Below, piece after piece: positions 16,946 to 25,571 of a stretch of 64,000 bases of DNA. The stretch covers positions 124,001 through 188,000 of the forward strand of contig JAEXRL010000009.1 in assembly GCA_023440825.1 (NCBI GenBank), written 5' to 3'. Numbering within the stretch: position 1 is the first letter of the stretch; every line of letters starts with the position of its first letter. A program made the position numbers and the translations under genes. This stretch comes from Pseudomonadota bacterium. GTDB taxonomy: Bacteria; Pseudomonadota; Gammaproteobacteria; Burkholderiales; Burkholderiaceae_B. The notes beneath the pieces are model-generated. The model was not told the DNA's origin and made no database searches. It was given only the letters and a program-made list of their open reading frames with translations.

Positions 16946-18223
16946 TTACAATTGAGCAAACACTTGTTCAGCCTTACGTAGAGTGTCTTGAATGATGCTA
17001 TCAGTGTGAGTGATAGAAACAAAACCAGCTTCAAAGGCAGATGGGGCAAAATATACGCCTTGTGCCAGCATGGCATGGAAAAAACGTTTGAATGTTTCGA
17101 TGTTGCCGCTGGAAACTTCGCTCAGTGAGGTGGGCACGTCGGCGCGGAAATAAAAACCAAATAGCCCCCCTTCATGGTCTACGCTGAACTCTACGCCGTG
17201 CTGGGTAGCTGCGCTCTGCAAGCCTTGCATCAGCGTGGCAGTCTGTGCGCTGAGCTGCTCGTAAAATCCAGCCTGGCTGATTTTATTCAGTGTAGCCAAA
17301 CCACCCGCGACGGCGACCGGGTTACCCGATAGTGTGCCGGCCTGATAGACCGCGCCTAAGGGGGCGATCTTTTGCATTATTTCTTTGCGCCCGCCAAATG
17401 CACCCACAGGCATGCCGCCACCAATTACTTTGGCTAATGTGGTGAGGTCAGGCGTAATGCCAGTAAGGCCTTGTACCCCTTGTAGGCCGACTCTGAAGCC
17501 TGTCATGACCTCGTCAAAGATGAGCAGGGCGCCATATTGTGTGCACAGCTCGCGCAAGCCTTCTAAAAATCCGGGGGCTGGCCGTATGAAGTTCATGTTG
17601 CCAGCGATAGGCTCGACGATGATGCAGGCGATGTCATCGCCTTTTTGCTTGAACGCTGCTTCGACTTGATCAAGCTGGTTGTAGTCCAGAACGATGGTGT
17701 GCTCGACGAACTCAGCGGGCACGCCTGCCGAGGTGGGATTACCAAAGGTCAGCAGGCCCGAACCAGCTTTAACCAGTAGGCTGTCGGCGTGGCCGTGATA
17801 GCAGCCTTCGAACTTGATGATTTTTTTGCGCTCTGTATAGCCTCGAGCCAAACGTATGGCGCTCATGGTCGCTTCGGTGCCTGAGCTAACCAAACGTACT
17901 TGCTCGATGGATGGCATGAGCCGGCAAATGGTTTCTGCTAGTTGAACTTCGCCTTCGGTAGGGGCACCGTATGACAGTCCTGTGACGGCTGCTTTTTGCA
18001 CCGCCTGAATCACATCGTCGTCGGCATGTCCTAAAATGGCGGGGCCCCAAGAGCCTACGTAATCAATATAGGGTGTGTCGTCGGCATCCCAGATAAGTGG
18101 GCCTTTAGCACGACTAATAAAGCGGGGTGTGCCGCCGACAGAGCCGAACGCACGTACGGGCGAGTTCACGCCGCCGGGTATAGAGCGACAAGCGCGTTCA
18201 AAGAGTTCCTGATTTTTAGACAT
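16946..18223 (-). CDS. hemL: Glutamate-1-semialdehyde 2,1-aminomutase
   Basis: Makes 5-aminolevulinate from glutamate-1-semialdehyde in the C5 tetrapyrrole pathway; PLP-dependent. Start at ATG 18223 (MSKNQELFERA), giving the normal 425 residues; the frame to 18331 runs into thiE and is not needed. Seen: IPGGVNSPVRAFGSVGGTP, SSGTEATMSAIRLARGYT, YHGHADSLLVKAGSG, the IFDEVMTGFR aspartate, and PLP Lys265 in TTLAKVIGGGMPVGAFGG. Last gene of a thiD-like/thiE/hemL run, 43 bases after thiE. Confidence 0.97.
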   Translation of the reverse strand: MSKNQELFERACRSIPGGVNSPVRAFGSVGGTPRFISRAKGPLIWDADDTPYIDYVGSWGPAILGHADDDVIQAVQKAAVTGLSYGAPTEGEVQLAETICRLMPSIEQVRLVSSGTEATMSAIRLARGYTERKKIIKFEGCYHGHADSLLVKAGSGLLTFGNPTSAGVPAEFVEHTIVLDYNQLDQVEAAFKQKGDDIACIIVEPIAGNMNFIRPAPGFLEGLRELCTQYGALLIFDEVMTGFRVGLQGVQGLTGITPDLTTLAKVIGGGMPVGAFGGRKEIMQKIAPLGAVYQAGTLSGNPVAVAGGLATLNKISQAGFYEQLSAQTATLMQGLQSAATQHGVEFSVDHEGGLFGFYFRADVPTSLSEVSSGNIETFKRFFHAMLAQGVYFAPSAFEAGFVSITHTDSIIQDTLRKAEQVFAQL

Positions 18224-18266
18224 GGAAAGTTCCAGGCAATAAAAGAGAATGAGGAGCCAACTGTAT

Positions 18267-18932
18267 TTAGTCCGTAGTCGGGAACAGTTGGGCGAAACGT
18301 TGTGCTTGCAAGCGTATATCGGGCGCTTCAAACAGGCCGCTGATGACGGCTAAACTATGGGCGCCAGCTTGTATGACCGCCGCAGCATTGTCGATAGTGA
18401 TCCCCCCTATGGCCACGATACGTGGTCGGATGGGAGAGGCTAAGGAGTCAGACCATTCACGTGCAGCAGTGATGGTGCTAAGGTCTGCACGAGGTGCCTT
18501 GGGCTTGACTGAAGAGGGGTAAACAGCTCCGAAAGCCACATAGTTGGCGCCGTGATCCCAGGCCTGTTGTGCCAGCTCTAGGCTGTTATAGCAGGAGCGG
18601 CCGAGCAAGGCAGTGTTCCCCAGTGCAATCCGGGCCTCTTGCAGTGAACCATCGTCGCCACCCAGATGAGCGCCGTGTATGGGTAATTGTTGAGCCCATT
18701 GCCAGTGATCATTGACCAGCAGTGGTAGCCGCAGAGATATGCACAGTTGGCTAAGTGCCGTTAACTGGTCCAAGCGTTCTGAAGCCTGACCGTGTTTGCG
18801 GCGATACTGTAAAATCTGTAGGCCTCCTTGGTGGGCGGCGGCAACGGCATCCAGTAGGCGGTTCGTGTCACTCCATTCAGGAGTAACACCATATAGTCCA
18901 GTGGGAAAAATCGATGCGTTATGTTCAGTCAT
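18267..18932 (-). CDS. thiE: Thiamine phosphate synthase
   Basis: Joins HMP-pyrophosphate and thiazole phosphate to form thiamine phosphate. 221 residues. Seen: GLYGVTPEW strand 1, ILQYRRKHG with the pyrophosphate-binding Gln/Arg/Lys, LLVNDHW with the metal-binding Asn-Asp, HLGGDDG, LGRSCYN, the loop AVYPSSVKPKA (the family's PTxTK loop with Ser for Thr), and IVAIGGI plus a phosphate-binding C-terminal turn. These catalytic elements are intact, so an active enzyme is likely. It overlaps the thiD-like gene by 8 bases, implying translational coupling. Confidence 0.92.
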   Translation of the reverse strand: MTEHNASIFPTGLYGVTPEWSDTNRLLDAVAAAHQGGLQILQYRRKHGQASERLDQLTALSQLCISLRLPLLVNDHWQWAQQLPIHGAHLGGDDGSLQEARIALGNTALLGRSCYNSLELAQQAWDHGANYVAFGAVYPSSVKPKAPRADLSTITAAREWSDSLASPIRPRIVAIGGITIDNAAAVIQAGAHSLAVISGLFEAPDIRLQAQRFAQLFPTTD

Positions 18933-19740
18933 GTCGGTATGTAATGTGATTTAACTGGCGTTGCCCCATGCCGAGCTGAAAATGTTGCTGGCTGGCGTGC
19001 TGTAGATATTCTATGCTGCGTTCGATGGCGGCTGCTAGCTCTAAACCTTGAGCCAAATGAGCACAAATGGCGGTGCTTAGTAGACTGTCTAAGTCTTGTT
19101 GGCGCAATATGGCGGGCATATTCAGGGTGTAGTCCAGATGGTCTACATGACTATACAGTCTATAGGTGGGCATGCCAGCTTCCCAGCCATAGGCTGTGCA
19201 CAGCACGTGGTCTACGCCCGCGTCCAGCAGTTGTTGTGTGGCCGGGCTGTCTTCGTTGAGCAGACCTTCAGCCTGCCATTGAAGTAGGCTGGCGCGGTCG
19301 ACCACCAATAGACTGGTCTGGGGCAGGACGAGCTTGTAGATGGCGTCGAAGGTGTCTTCGGGCCAGCTTGGGTCTATGAGTGTATGTTCGGGTAAGCTGG
19401 TAAGGTGAAGAACGAGCGGGACCTCGCTATAATCCGCACTGACTTCGGCTAATATACTGGCGACTTCGGGGCTGTATACTGGTCCCGATTTAATTGCTTG
19501 AATTAGTGTGTCTTCAAGCAGGCAGCGTAATTGATCGTCTATGATCTCGTCAGTGAGTAACTGCACATGCTCGAGTTTCGCGCTATCGCGCACGAGTAAG
19601 GAGGTAGGCACGCTCAGGGCGTGACACGATAAGGCTGCACTGCGGACGATGTCAGCGGGCAGGTAAGCGGCGCCGCTAGGGTCATAAGGCCCCAGAATAA
19701 GTGCTACCGGAAGAGAAGTCATGCCTTTTTCAGCAGTCAT
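18925..19740 (-). CDS. Degenerate ThiD-like protein (HMP/HMP-P kinase family, catalytic motif missing)
   Basis: A 271-residue protein in the position and fold of ThiD, which phosphorylates hydroxymethylpyrimidine twice. Family traces seen: GPYDPSGAAYLPADI (compare GSDPSGGAGIQAD), AIKSGPVYSPEVASIL (compare KIGML) and the C-terminal helix TAICAHLAQGLELAAAIERS. But the catalytic anion-hole motif GTGC before that helix reads QDLDSLLST (residues 215-223), and the substrate-side Gln of the GIQAD segment is Pro/Ala. The reading frame is intact and coupled to thiE, so it is retained rather than decaying. It may have lost kinase activity or taken another role (inference). Confidence 0.75.
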   Translation of the reverse strand: MTAEKGMTSLPVALILGPYDPSGAAYLPADIVRSAALSCHALSVPTSLLVRDSAKLEHVQLLTDEIIDDQLRCLLEDTLIQAIKSGPVYSPEVASILAEVSADYSEVPLVLHLTSLPEHTLIDPSWPEDTFDAIYKLVLPQTSLLVVDRASLLQWQAEGLLNEDSPATQQLLDAGVDHVLCTAYGWEAGMPTYRLYSHVDHLDYTLNMPAILRQQDLDSLLSTAICAHLAQGLELAAAIERSIEYLQHASQQHFQLGMGQRQLNHITYRHD

Positions 19741-19862
19741 TAGGTTAAGGACAAATTAAGATTAGCCCATTAGGGCTGGTGTTTAGTAATATTGTCCCCA
19801 TTTTAAAGGATGGATTTGCTTTACTAGCAAATCAGTCCGTGGTTTAACGAGTTAGGATAGCT

Positions 19863-20027
19863 ATGCGTACTTGGATGTGTCTGATCTGTGGTTGGATCTA
19901 TGATGAAGAAGCGGGTTTACCTGAAGAGGGTATAGCCCCGGGTACACTATGGGAAGATGTGCCCCCAAACTGGGTGTGTCCAGAATGTGGTGCACGCAAA
20001 GAGGATTTTGAACTGATTGAGGTTTAA
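19863..20027 (+). CDS. Rubredoxin
   Basis: A 54-residue gene translated by eye. Two rubredoxin knuckles are clear: MCLICGWIYDEEAGLPEEG and WVCPECGARKEDFELIEV, giving the four Cys ligands (C6, C9, C39, C42) for one iron, plus the aromatic core (W4, Y13, W30, W37). Acts as a small cytoplasmic electron carrier. Divergent from the thiD-like gene, with yqgE 39 bases downstream. Ribosome binding is modest (TTAGGATAG). Small size is normal for the family. Confidence 0.96.
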   Translation: MRTWMCLICGWIYDEEAGLPEEGIAPGTLWEDVPPNWVCPECGARKEDFELIEV

Positions 20028-20066
20028 TTCTGCTTTTTTTACTTTTAATCTCTCTGTGAGGCGCTT

Positions 20067-20654
20067 ATGACGACGACACTTTCGCCACTCATTCAAGAAA
20101 GCGCCGATCTGACCCATCATCTACTGCTGGCCATGCCTGGTGTGGTGTCCGGCAGTTTGGCAGACAGCGTTATTTATGTCTGTGAACATAACGATCAGGG
20201 CGCTTTGGGGCTGGTGATTAATCGAGCCACTGATCTTGGGTTACGGGATTTACTCGACCGTTTAAACGTGCCTATCGCCGAACATGTTGCGCTGCAAGAC
20301 AGGGTAGTGATGTTCGGGGGGCCCGTGCAAACCGACCGGGGTTTTGTTTTGCATGACTCAAAAGTGCAATACAGTTCAAGTTTGGCTGTAGGCGCCTTGT
20401 CCCTGACTACGTCGCGAGATGTTCTTGAGGACTTGGCTCAGGGTAAAGGCCCCGAGAACGTGCTGGTCACCTTGGGATACGCAGGGTGGAGTGCTGGCCA
20501 ACTGGAGCAGGAAATGTCTCAGAACGCCTGGCTAAACGTCAAGGCCAACGAAGAGATTTTGTTTCAGACGCCGTTTGAGCAGCGCTACGACAGTGCCTTA
20601 GCCGTGCTTGGGATTAACCCAATGATGCTCACTGGCGATGCGGGTCATGCCTGA
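20067..20654 (+). CDS. yqgE: YqgE/AlgH family protein (UPF0301)
   Basis: 195 residues. Seen: LLLAMPGVVSGSLADSVIYVCEHNDQGALGLVINRAT near the start, VMFGGPVQTDRGFVLH, VLVTLGYAGWSAGQLEQEM, and the C-terminal RYDSALAVLGINP. The family is widespread, structurally known, but its biochemical role is unsettled. It overlaps ruvX by 8 bases, the usual pairing in proteobacteria. GTGAGGCGC lies before the ATG. Confidence 0.93.
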   Translation: MTTTLSPLIQESADLTHHLLLAMPGVVSGSLADSVIYVCEHNDQGALGLVINRATDLGLRDLLDRLNVPIAEHVALQDRVVMFGGPVQTDRGFVLHDSKVQYSSSLAVGALSLTTSRDVLEDLAQGKGPENVLVTLGYAGWSAGQLEQEMSQNAWLNVKANEEILFQTPFEQRYDSALAVLGINPMMLTGDAGHA

Positions 20655-21042
20655 AGAAACCTTATTGGCCTTTGATTACGGCCTCAAGAAAATAGGGGTG
20701 GCTCTGGGTAATACGCTAACGCGCCAAGCGCGCCCCGTTTCCATCTTGCGGCCCGTGACTCGTGAGCAGCGCTTCATGATGATTGAGAAGGTGTTGCAAG
20801 CCTGGCAGCCAGATCGTTTAATTGTCGGATTGCCTTTGACGACAGATGGCGGTGAGCAGTATGCTTCGCTACGCTGTCGACGTTTTGCCAATCAGTTGCA
20901 TGGGCGTTTTGGGCTGCCGGTAGAGCTGGTCGATGAGCGTGGGTCTAGCATGCAGGCGCAGGAAATGATGGGTAGCAACGACGATGATGATGCCGTCGCT
21001 GCAAGCATCATCTTACAGCGCTATTTGGATCATCTTTCCTAG
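20647..21042 (+). CDS. ruvX: Putative pre-16S rRNA nuclease / Holliday-junction-resolvase-like YqgF
   Basis: About 131 residues with an RNase H-like fold, implicated in maturing the 5' end of 16S rRNA. Seen: LLAFDYGLKKIGVALGNTL (first catalytic Asp), DRLIVGLPLTTDGGEQYASL, VELVDERGSSMQAQE (Glu region) and DDDDAVAASIILQRYL with the final acidic residues. Start at ATG 20647 (MPEETLL) gives the usual N-terminus; ATG 20638 is also possible. It overlaps the yqgE stop, so translation is coupled. Confidence 0.93.
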   Translation: MPEETLLAFDYGLKKIGVALGNTLTRQARPVSILRPVTREQRFMMIEKVLQAWQPDRLIVGLPLTTDGGEQYASLRCRRFANQLHGRFGLPVELVDERGSSMQAQEMMGSNDDDDAVAASIILQRYLDHLS

Positions 21043-21071
21043 TTGCTGTCATTTATTGAGGCTCCCTTCGC

Positions 21072-21848
21072 TTGAGTATTATCCGATTTTTGCTACGTGC
21101 CCCTATCCTCGTACTCTGGATATTATTTGGCCTGATTATTGCACTGCTGTTCTTTCCCATATTGAGACAAGCGACACGACGCTGGCTGGTTTTGCGTATG
21201 TCCCGCCTCTTGATGCATGTGTGTGGGGTTAAGGTTCATGTGCGCGGTCACACACCGGTCACTGATCGGCCTGTGTTACTGGTTAGTAATCATATTTCGT
21301 GGCTGGATATCTTCGTACTCAACAGTGTGCGCTCCACATCATTTATTGCCAAAAGTGAAATTCGCCGCTGGCCGGTAGTTGGTTTATTAGTGGCTGCTGC
21401 GGGTACTGTATTTATTGAGCGTGGACAACGACATGCTGTCAAAACCGTAGCGTCCCAAATGATGCGCTGTTTTGAACGTGGTGATGCCGTGGGTTTGTTT
21501 CCTGAAGGGACTACGACGACGGGGCTGGATGTACGAAACTTTCACTCTAGCTTATTTGAGACCGCGATTGCCCTGGACATCGATATACAGCCCGTCGCAC
21601 TGCGCTTTTTTCAGCAAGGCCAGCGTAGCGAGCGGTTTGCATTTGTGGGTGAGCAAACTCTCGTGCAAAACGTTTGGGTTTTACTTAGTGCCAAAGGCGT
21701 GTCTGTGGAAAGCTGTTTTTTGGAGCCGCTTGAGGCGCAGCGTTGTGCCCAGATGGGGCGTAGCCTGGTCGCTCAGCATGCACGGGAGCAAATACTTGCC
21801 GTAGTGCGGGATCAGCAGGCCAGTAGCGCTCACGCTCCGCTGGTGTAA
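21072..21848 (+). CDS. plsC: 1-acyl-sn-glycerol-3-phosphate acyltransferase family protein
   Basis: 258 residues from a TTG start (GAGG about 10 bases upstream; no better ATG). Two N-terminal hydrophobic stretches (FLLRAPILVLWILFGLIIAL). Acyltransferase motif I SNHISWLDIFVLN (HX4D), motif II IERGQRHAV, motif III FPEGTTTTG. Transfers acyl chains to lysophosphatidate or another lysolipid at the inner membrane; several paralogs exist in such bacteria, so PlsC itself is not certain. 29 bases after ruvX and convergent with apaH. Confidence 0.87.
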   Translation: MSIIRFLLRAPILVLWILFGLIIALLFFPILRQATRRWLVLRMSRLLMHVCGVKVHVRGHTPVTDRPVLLVSNHISWLDIFVLNSVRSTSFIAKSEIRRWPVVGLLVAAAGTVFIERGQRHAVKTVASQMMRCFERGDAVGLFPEGTTTTGLDVRNFHSSLFETAIALDIDIQPVALRFFQQGQRSERFAFVGEQTLVQNVWVLLSAKGVSVESCFLEPLEAQRCAQMGRSLVAQHAREQILAVVRDQQASSAHAPLV

Positions 21849-21855
21849 GCCTAAG

Positions 21856-22689
21856 TTAAGCGCCAGGCTTGAGTGCCGCCGGGCAATGCACCTGAACTAG
21901 TTGTCTATCATGTAGCCTTAGGGCGCTAAGTTGTCTGCCCCACACACAGCCACTATCCAGGCTAATTAGTGTTGGGCGCTGAAAAAAACCGAGTGTTGAC
22001 CAGTGGCCAAAGAGTATCGGGGTATCGGCGCTACGCCGGTTAGGCAACTCAAACCATGGCAGCATGCCCGAGTCTGGGTCGGGAGCGTCTTTGTACTGAA
22101 AATCCATGGTTCCATCAGGGTGGCACATGCGCAGGCGGGTGAGCGTATTAATAATGGCCCGCAAACGCTCATCGCCTTGTAAGGAGTCTCGCCAGTTATC
22201 AGGCTGGTTACCGAACAAGTCACCGATACGCGCCTGCCAGTCTTGGGCTTGTAACACCTGCTGAATTTCTTGGGCATAGGTGCAGGTTTGTTGCGCACTC
22301 CATTCGGGCTGTACACCCGCGTGTACCATTAGATATCCGTGCTCGAAATGGGCCAGCGGCTGGTGTCGTAGCCAGTCGATAAGCTCGGGCAAGTCGGGGG
22401 CGTTGAGTAATTCTTTAAACGTGTCTTTTTTACCCGCCTTACGGGCTTGGGCATACACGGCCAAGAAGTGAATATCGTGGTTGCCCAGTACGCAGCGCGC
22501 CCGTTGGCCTAGGTTTTTAATCAGGCGTAGGGCGCCAAGCGAGTCCGGACCTCGGTTGATTAAGTCCCCAGCAAACCAGAGTTGTGCTGTGGAGTCCTGC
22601 TGTATGGTGGGTTGTGCAAGGAGTTTTTCAAGGGAGTTACAGCAGCCTTGTATATCCCCAATAGCCCAGATAGAAGGAGTAGCGTGCAT
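21856..22689 (-). CDS. apaH: Symmetrical bis(5'-nucleosyl)-tetraphosphatase
   Basis: Hydrolyses Ap4A to two ADP and in some bacteria decaps Np4-RNA. Start at ATG 22689 (MHATPSIWAIGDIQGC) gives 277 residues, the family length; the longer frame overlaps lptG. Metallophosphatase motifs: AIGDIQGCCNSLEKLL, WFAGDLINRGPDSLGALR, CVLGNHDIHFLAV, and YLMVHAGVQPEWS. Also the ApaH segment ILFGHWSTLGF and LDSGCVWGRQLSALRL. Last gene of the long minus-strand run, 13 bases after lptG. Confidence 0.96.
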   Translation of the reverse strand: MHATPSIWAIGDIQGCCNSLEKLLAQPTIQQDSTAQLWFAGDLINRGPDSLGALRLIKNLGQRARCVLGNHDIHFLAVYAQARKAGKKDTFKELLNAPDLPELIDWLRHQPLAHFEHGYLMVHAGVQPEWSAQQTCTYAQEIQQVLQAQDWQARIGDLFGNQPDNWRDSLQGDERLRAIINTLTRLRMCHPDGTMDFQYKDAPDPDSGMLPWFELPNRRSADTPILFGHWSTLGFFQRPTLISLDSGCVWGRQLSALRLHDRQLVQVHCPAALKPGA

Positions 22690-22702
22690 GATGGGTCGTG
22701 CT

Positions 22703-23860
22703 TTAATTGGTTGTGCTGGTGCGTCGTCGCAGGTGGTGGCGATTTTCCATATGTAGCAAAGCCAAAATGGCGAGCAACATAGCGCCAATATTGGGCATGA
22801 GTGCTGTGACCCAGGCGGGAAGGTCGCTGAGCATAGCCACGTTCAGAGCGAGTTGATTAACCATGAAAAAACCTACGCCTAGCAAAATGCCGGTAAAAAC
22901 CTTAGTGCTCACGCCGCCATGACGGGTTTGCATCAAGGCAATGGGCGTGGCGATCGTAATCATGACCAGTAGCGTAAACGGATAGGCTACTTTGCGCCAC
23001 AAGGCCACTACCTGACGTTTGGTTTGTAGCTTATTGCTGTCTAAGTATTCAATGTAGTCGATCAGATCCATAATGGACATGCGCTCGGGGGTAAGGACGC
23101 GAGCTAGTAGACGTTCGGCTGTCAGGCTGGTGTTAATTTCCAGTTCAGCTTGCTGGTCAACGGTGACTAAGGGTTCTGTGGGGGGGTGCGCATCTTTCAG
23201 TGCCTGGATGGCATTGGTGTCCAGAGTGGTGTGTGTAGGGGCGTCGAGCACCAAGGTGTGGTTGTTGAACACACCGCTGGCAGATTGGGTTACAGAGCTG
23301 AGTGTTTCGTCCTCGAGAAAGTCGTAGAGCGTGATATTGCTGACCCGGCCACTGCCATGGAGCTGAGAAATATTAATTATGCGCATACCACCGTTAGGCG
23401 TGTTTTCTTTAAACCAATAGCCGCTGTCTAAGCGTCCTCCGCTGGAACGCCCCAGCAATGCCATGCTTTGTTCACTAACTTTGATTTCCGCCGCCGGGGT
23501 GAGGTATTCGGACAGTACGAAGGCCCCCCCTACCAGGGGCAAGGTGATGACCCACAGCATCAGCATCATGCGCAGACCACTTACCCCGGATACCCTTAGG
23601 ATCACGAGCTCATTACGCTGTGCAAGGCTGGCTAAAGCGAGTATGGCTCCAATCAGCAAGCCTATGGGTAAAAGGTCGTAGAGTCGAGTGGGTAGCTCTA
23701 GCGCCTGAACATAGAACAGGTTCAGTAAGGTGAAGCGAGTTCCCACTTTATCGAGCTCGTCGATTAAGGCAAAAAAGGTGAACAGACCCAGTAACGCCAA
23801 TAGCACAACTGCACTAGAGCGGTAAATTTCAGAAGCAAGGTAACGACGGGCTGTACGCAT
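22703..23860 (-). CDS. lptG: LPS export ABC transporter permease LptG
   Basis: 385 residues. One of the two permeases of the LptB2FG complex that lifts lipopolysaccharide out of the inner membrane. Seen: ARRYLASEIYRSSAVVLLAL start, FALIDELDKVGTR (conserved coupling region), LLPIGLLIGAILALASLAQRNELVILRVSG, a periplasmic beta-jellyroll of about 170 residues, and three C-terminal helices (GGVSTKVFTGILLGVGFFMV). Its normal partner lptF is not adjacent; upstream is mtgA, 27 bases away. In many proteobacteria lptF and lptG are side by side, so the split is worth noting. Confidence 0.93.
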   Translation of the reverse strand: MRTARRYLASEIYRSSAVVLLALLGLFTFFALIDELDKVGTRFTLLNLFYVQALELPTRLYDLLPIGLLIGAILALASLAQRNELVILRVSGVSGLRMMLMLWVITLPLVGGAFVLSEYLTPAAEIKVSEQSMALLGRSSGGRLDSGYWFKENTPNGGMRIINISQLHGSGRVSNITLYDFLEDETLSSVTQSASGVFNNHTLVLDAPTHTTLDTNAIQALKDAHPPTEPLVTVDQQAELEINTSLTAERLLARVLTPERMSIMDLIDYIEYLDSNKLQTKRQVVALWRKVAYPFTLLVMITIATPIALMQTRHGGVSTKVFTGILLGVGFFMVNQLALNVAMLSDLPAWVTALMPNIGAMLLAILALLHMENRHHLRRRTSTTN

Positions 23861-23887
23861 GGGGTCAGGGAGTGAGTGTGTAAGGCA

Positions 23888-24607
23888 TTAGGGAAGGGTA
23901 ATCTGGCGTAGCCGGGCACTAATTGTACGGGTACGAGACTGCAGATAAGGGCTATCGCGACGTTTGTCGTAGTAGGCTGGGTTAGGCAGCATGGCCGCTA
24001 AGCGGGCAGCCTGTTGCGTATTGAGCTGGGCCGCACTGCCACGAAAATAGTGCTGTGCGGCAGCCTGCGCCCCAAAGGTCTGTGTGCCCCACTGTGCAAT
24101 ATTCAGATAGAGCTCAAGAATACGCTTTTTACTCATAACGGCCTCTATCATGTAAGTAAGGATAAGCTCTTGGCCTTTTCTAAAGTAGCTGCGTGAATTG
24201 GACAGGAATAGGTTTTTAGCCAACTGTTGCGATATGGTGGAGCCGCCGCGTCTTCGATCCGAGCCTTGTGCGGCTTGCTGTCGATTATATTCCCAAGCTT
24301 TTCGTATGGCATCCCATTCTATGCCAGTATGGTCAGTGAAGTTTGCATCTTCGGAGGCGATCACCGCTCGTTTGAGGTTGTTGCTGATTTTTTCGTAGGG
24401 CACCCACTGGTAATTCAGTGTGGCCTCAGGCGCCTCGGCCTGCAGGCTGAGTAATTGTGCCTTCATGACAGGGGTCATGCGTGGGGCATTTACCTTATAC
24501 CAGAGCACCATCATGAACAGCACGCCCTGATACAGTAAAAAGCCAATAATGAATGCGATCACCGAGACGGTGATCACTTTGAGTGTATTGAGCTTGCGCG
24601 CCGTCAC
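23888..24607 (-). CDS. mtgA: Monofunctional biosynthetic peptidoglycan transglycosylase
   Basis: 239 residues. Polymerises lipid II glycan chains at the inner membrane. One N-terminal anchor helix (VITVSVIAFIIGFLLYQGVL). GT51 motifs: AVIASEDANFTDHTGIEWDA with the catalytic Glu, RRGGSTISQQLAKNLFLSNSR, RKGQELILTYMIEAVMSKKRILELYLN, and FGAQAAAQHYF. No transpeptidase domain. The start overlaps the aroE stop by ATGA. Confidence 0.96.
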   Translation of the reverse strand: MTARKLNTLKVITVSVIAFIIGFLLYQGVLFMMVLWYKVNAPRMTPVMKAQLLSLQAEAPEATLNYQWVPYEKISNNLKRAVIASEDANFTDHTGIEWDAIRKAWEYNRQQAAQGSDRRRGGSTISQQLAKNLFLSNSRSYFRKGQELILTYMIEAVMSKKRILELYLNIAQWGTQTFGAQAAAQHYFRGSAAQLNTQQAARLAAMLPNPAYYDKRRDSPYLQSRTRTISARLRQITLP

Positions 24608-25464
24608 TGTGCTGCAGGCTTTAGTTGTGCCCGTACCTGCTGCAAGACTGGAGTGATGTCTGGGCGGTAGCCATTCCAGATTTCAAAGCTGGCAGCGGCC
24701 TGAGCCACCAGCATCCCCAGACCATCGCTTTGCTGCTGAGCAGCATGGCAGCGCCGCATGAAGGCAGTGGGCTCCGGGGCGTAATACATATCGTAGGCCA
24801 GTGAGTGCGTGCTAAATGTAGCCAGAGGGAGCTCCGGGGCATCCGCTTGCATACTGGAGGACGAGGCATTGATACAAATGTCCCATTGGCCCGCATGCTG
24901 ATCTAAGCCGCCCGCGCTGACGCGCGTAGCCAGCTCGGGAGCTTGAGCGGTGAGGCTTTCTAGGAGTTCGTGTGCCCGGCTGGCAGTACGGTTAATAATG
25001 TGCAGTTTTGCACAACCTTGTTCTAGTAAAGGGAAGACGACCCCACGTGCTGCACCACCTGCCCCGATCAATAAAATTCTTTTGTTTTCAGGGGCGTGCC
25101 CTAGACGAGTCAGATCCAGACACAGGCCTATGCCATCGGTGTTACAGCCATGTATTTGCCCGTTTTCGCCTATCCATAAGGTGTTAACAGCGGCCGCATG
25201 TTTTGCTCGGGCACTGAGATGGTTTGAGGCTAGCTGGTAAGCCTGCTCTTTAAATGGGACCGTGACATTGAGACCTTTCCCGTGATTGTCATGAAAAAAA
25301 GTCAGACAGGTTTGCTCGAAACTATCCAGCGGAGAGAGAATACGTTTGTAGCTCAGCACTAAGCCTGCTTGTTGCGCAAACAAGGCGTGAATGTCAGGAG
25401 AGCGGCTGTGAGCGATAGGATTGCCCACAACGCCAAAACGCAGTGTAGGGGTAGAACGACTCAT
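24604..25464 (-). CDS. aroE: Shikimate dehydrogenase (NADP+)
   Basis: Reduces 3-dehydroshikimate to shikimate. 286 residues. Seen: GVVGNPIAHSRSPDIHALFAQQ (shikimate site), GLNVTVPFKEQAYQLA with catalytic Lys, CNTDGIGLCLDL with catalytic Asp, and the Rossmann motif ILLIGAGGAARGVVFPL followed by NRTASRA for NADPH. Near the end, DGLGMLVAQAAASFEIWNG. Functionally linked to aroQ at 31.1 kb. Between tonB and mtgA. Confidence 0.96.
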   Translation of the reverse strand: MSRSTPTLRFGVVGNPIAHSRSPDIHALFAQQAGLVLSYKRILSPLDSFEQTCLTFFHDNHGKGLNVTVPFKEQAYQLASNHLSARAKHAAAVNTLWIGENGQIHGCNTDGIGLCLDLTRLGHAPENKRILLIGAGGAARGVVFPLLEQGCAKLHIINRTASRAHELLESLTAQAPELATRVSAGGLDQHAGQWDICINASSSSMQADAPELPLATFSTHSLAYDMYYAPEPTAFMRRCHAAQQQSDGLGMLVAQAAASFEIWNGYRPDITPVLQQVRAQLKPAAQ

Positions 25465-25571
25465 GTAAGACCTGGAAAAAGAGTACGAATCAGCTAGCAG
25501 CCTAGGGCTAGTTTACGCTGTAGTTTACCTGTTCCTGTCGCCTGACAGGTCAGAACAGGGTGAAAACATCA

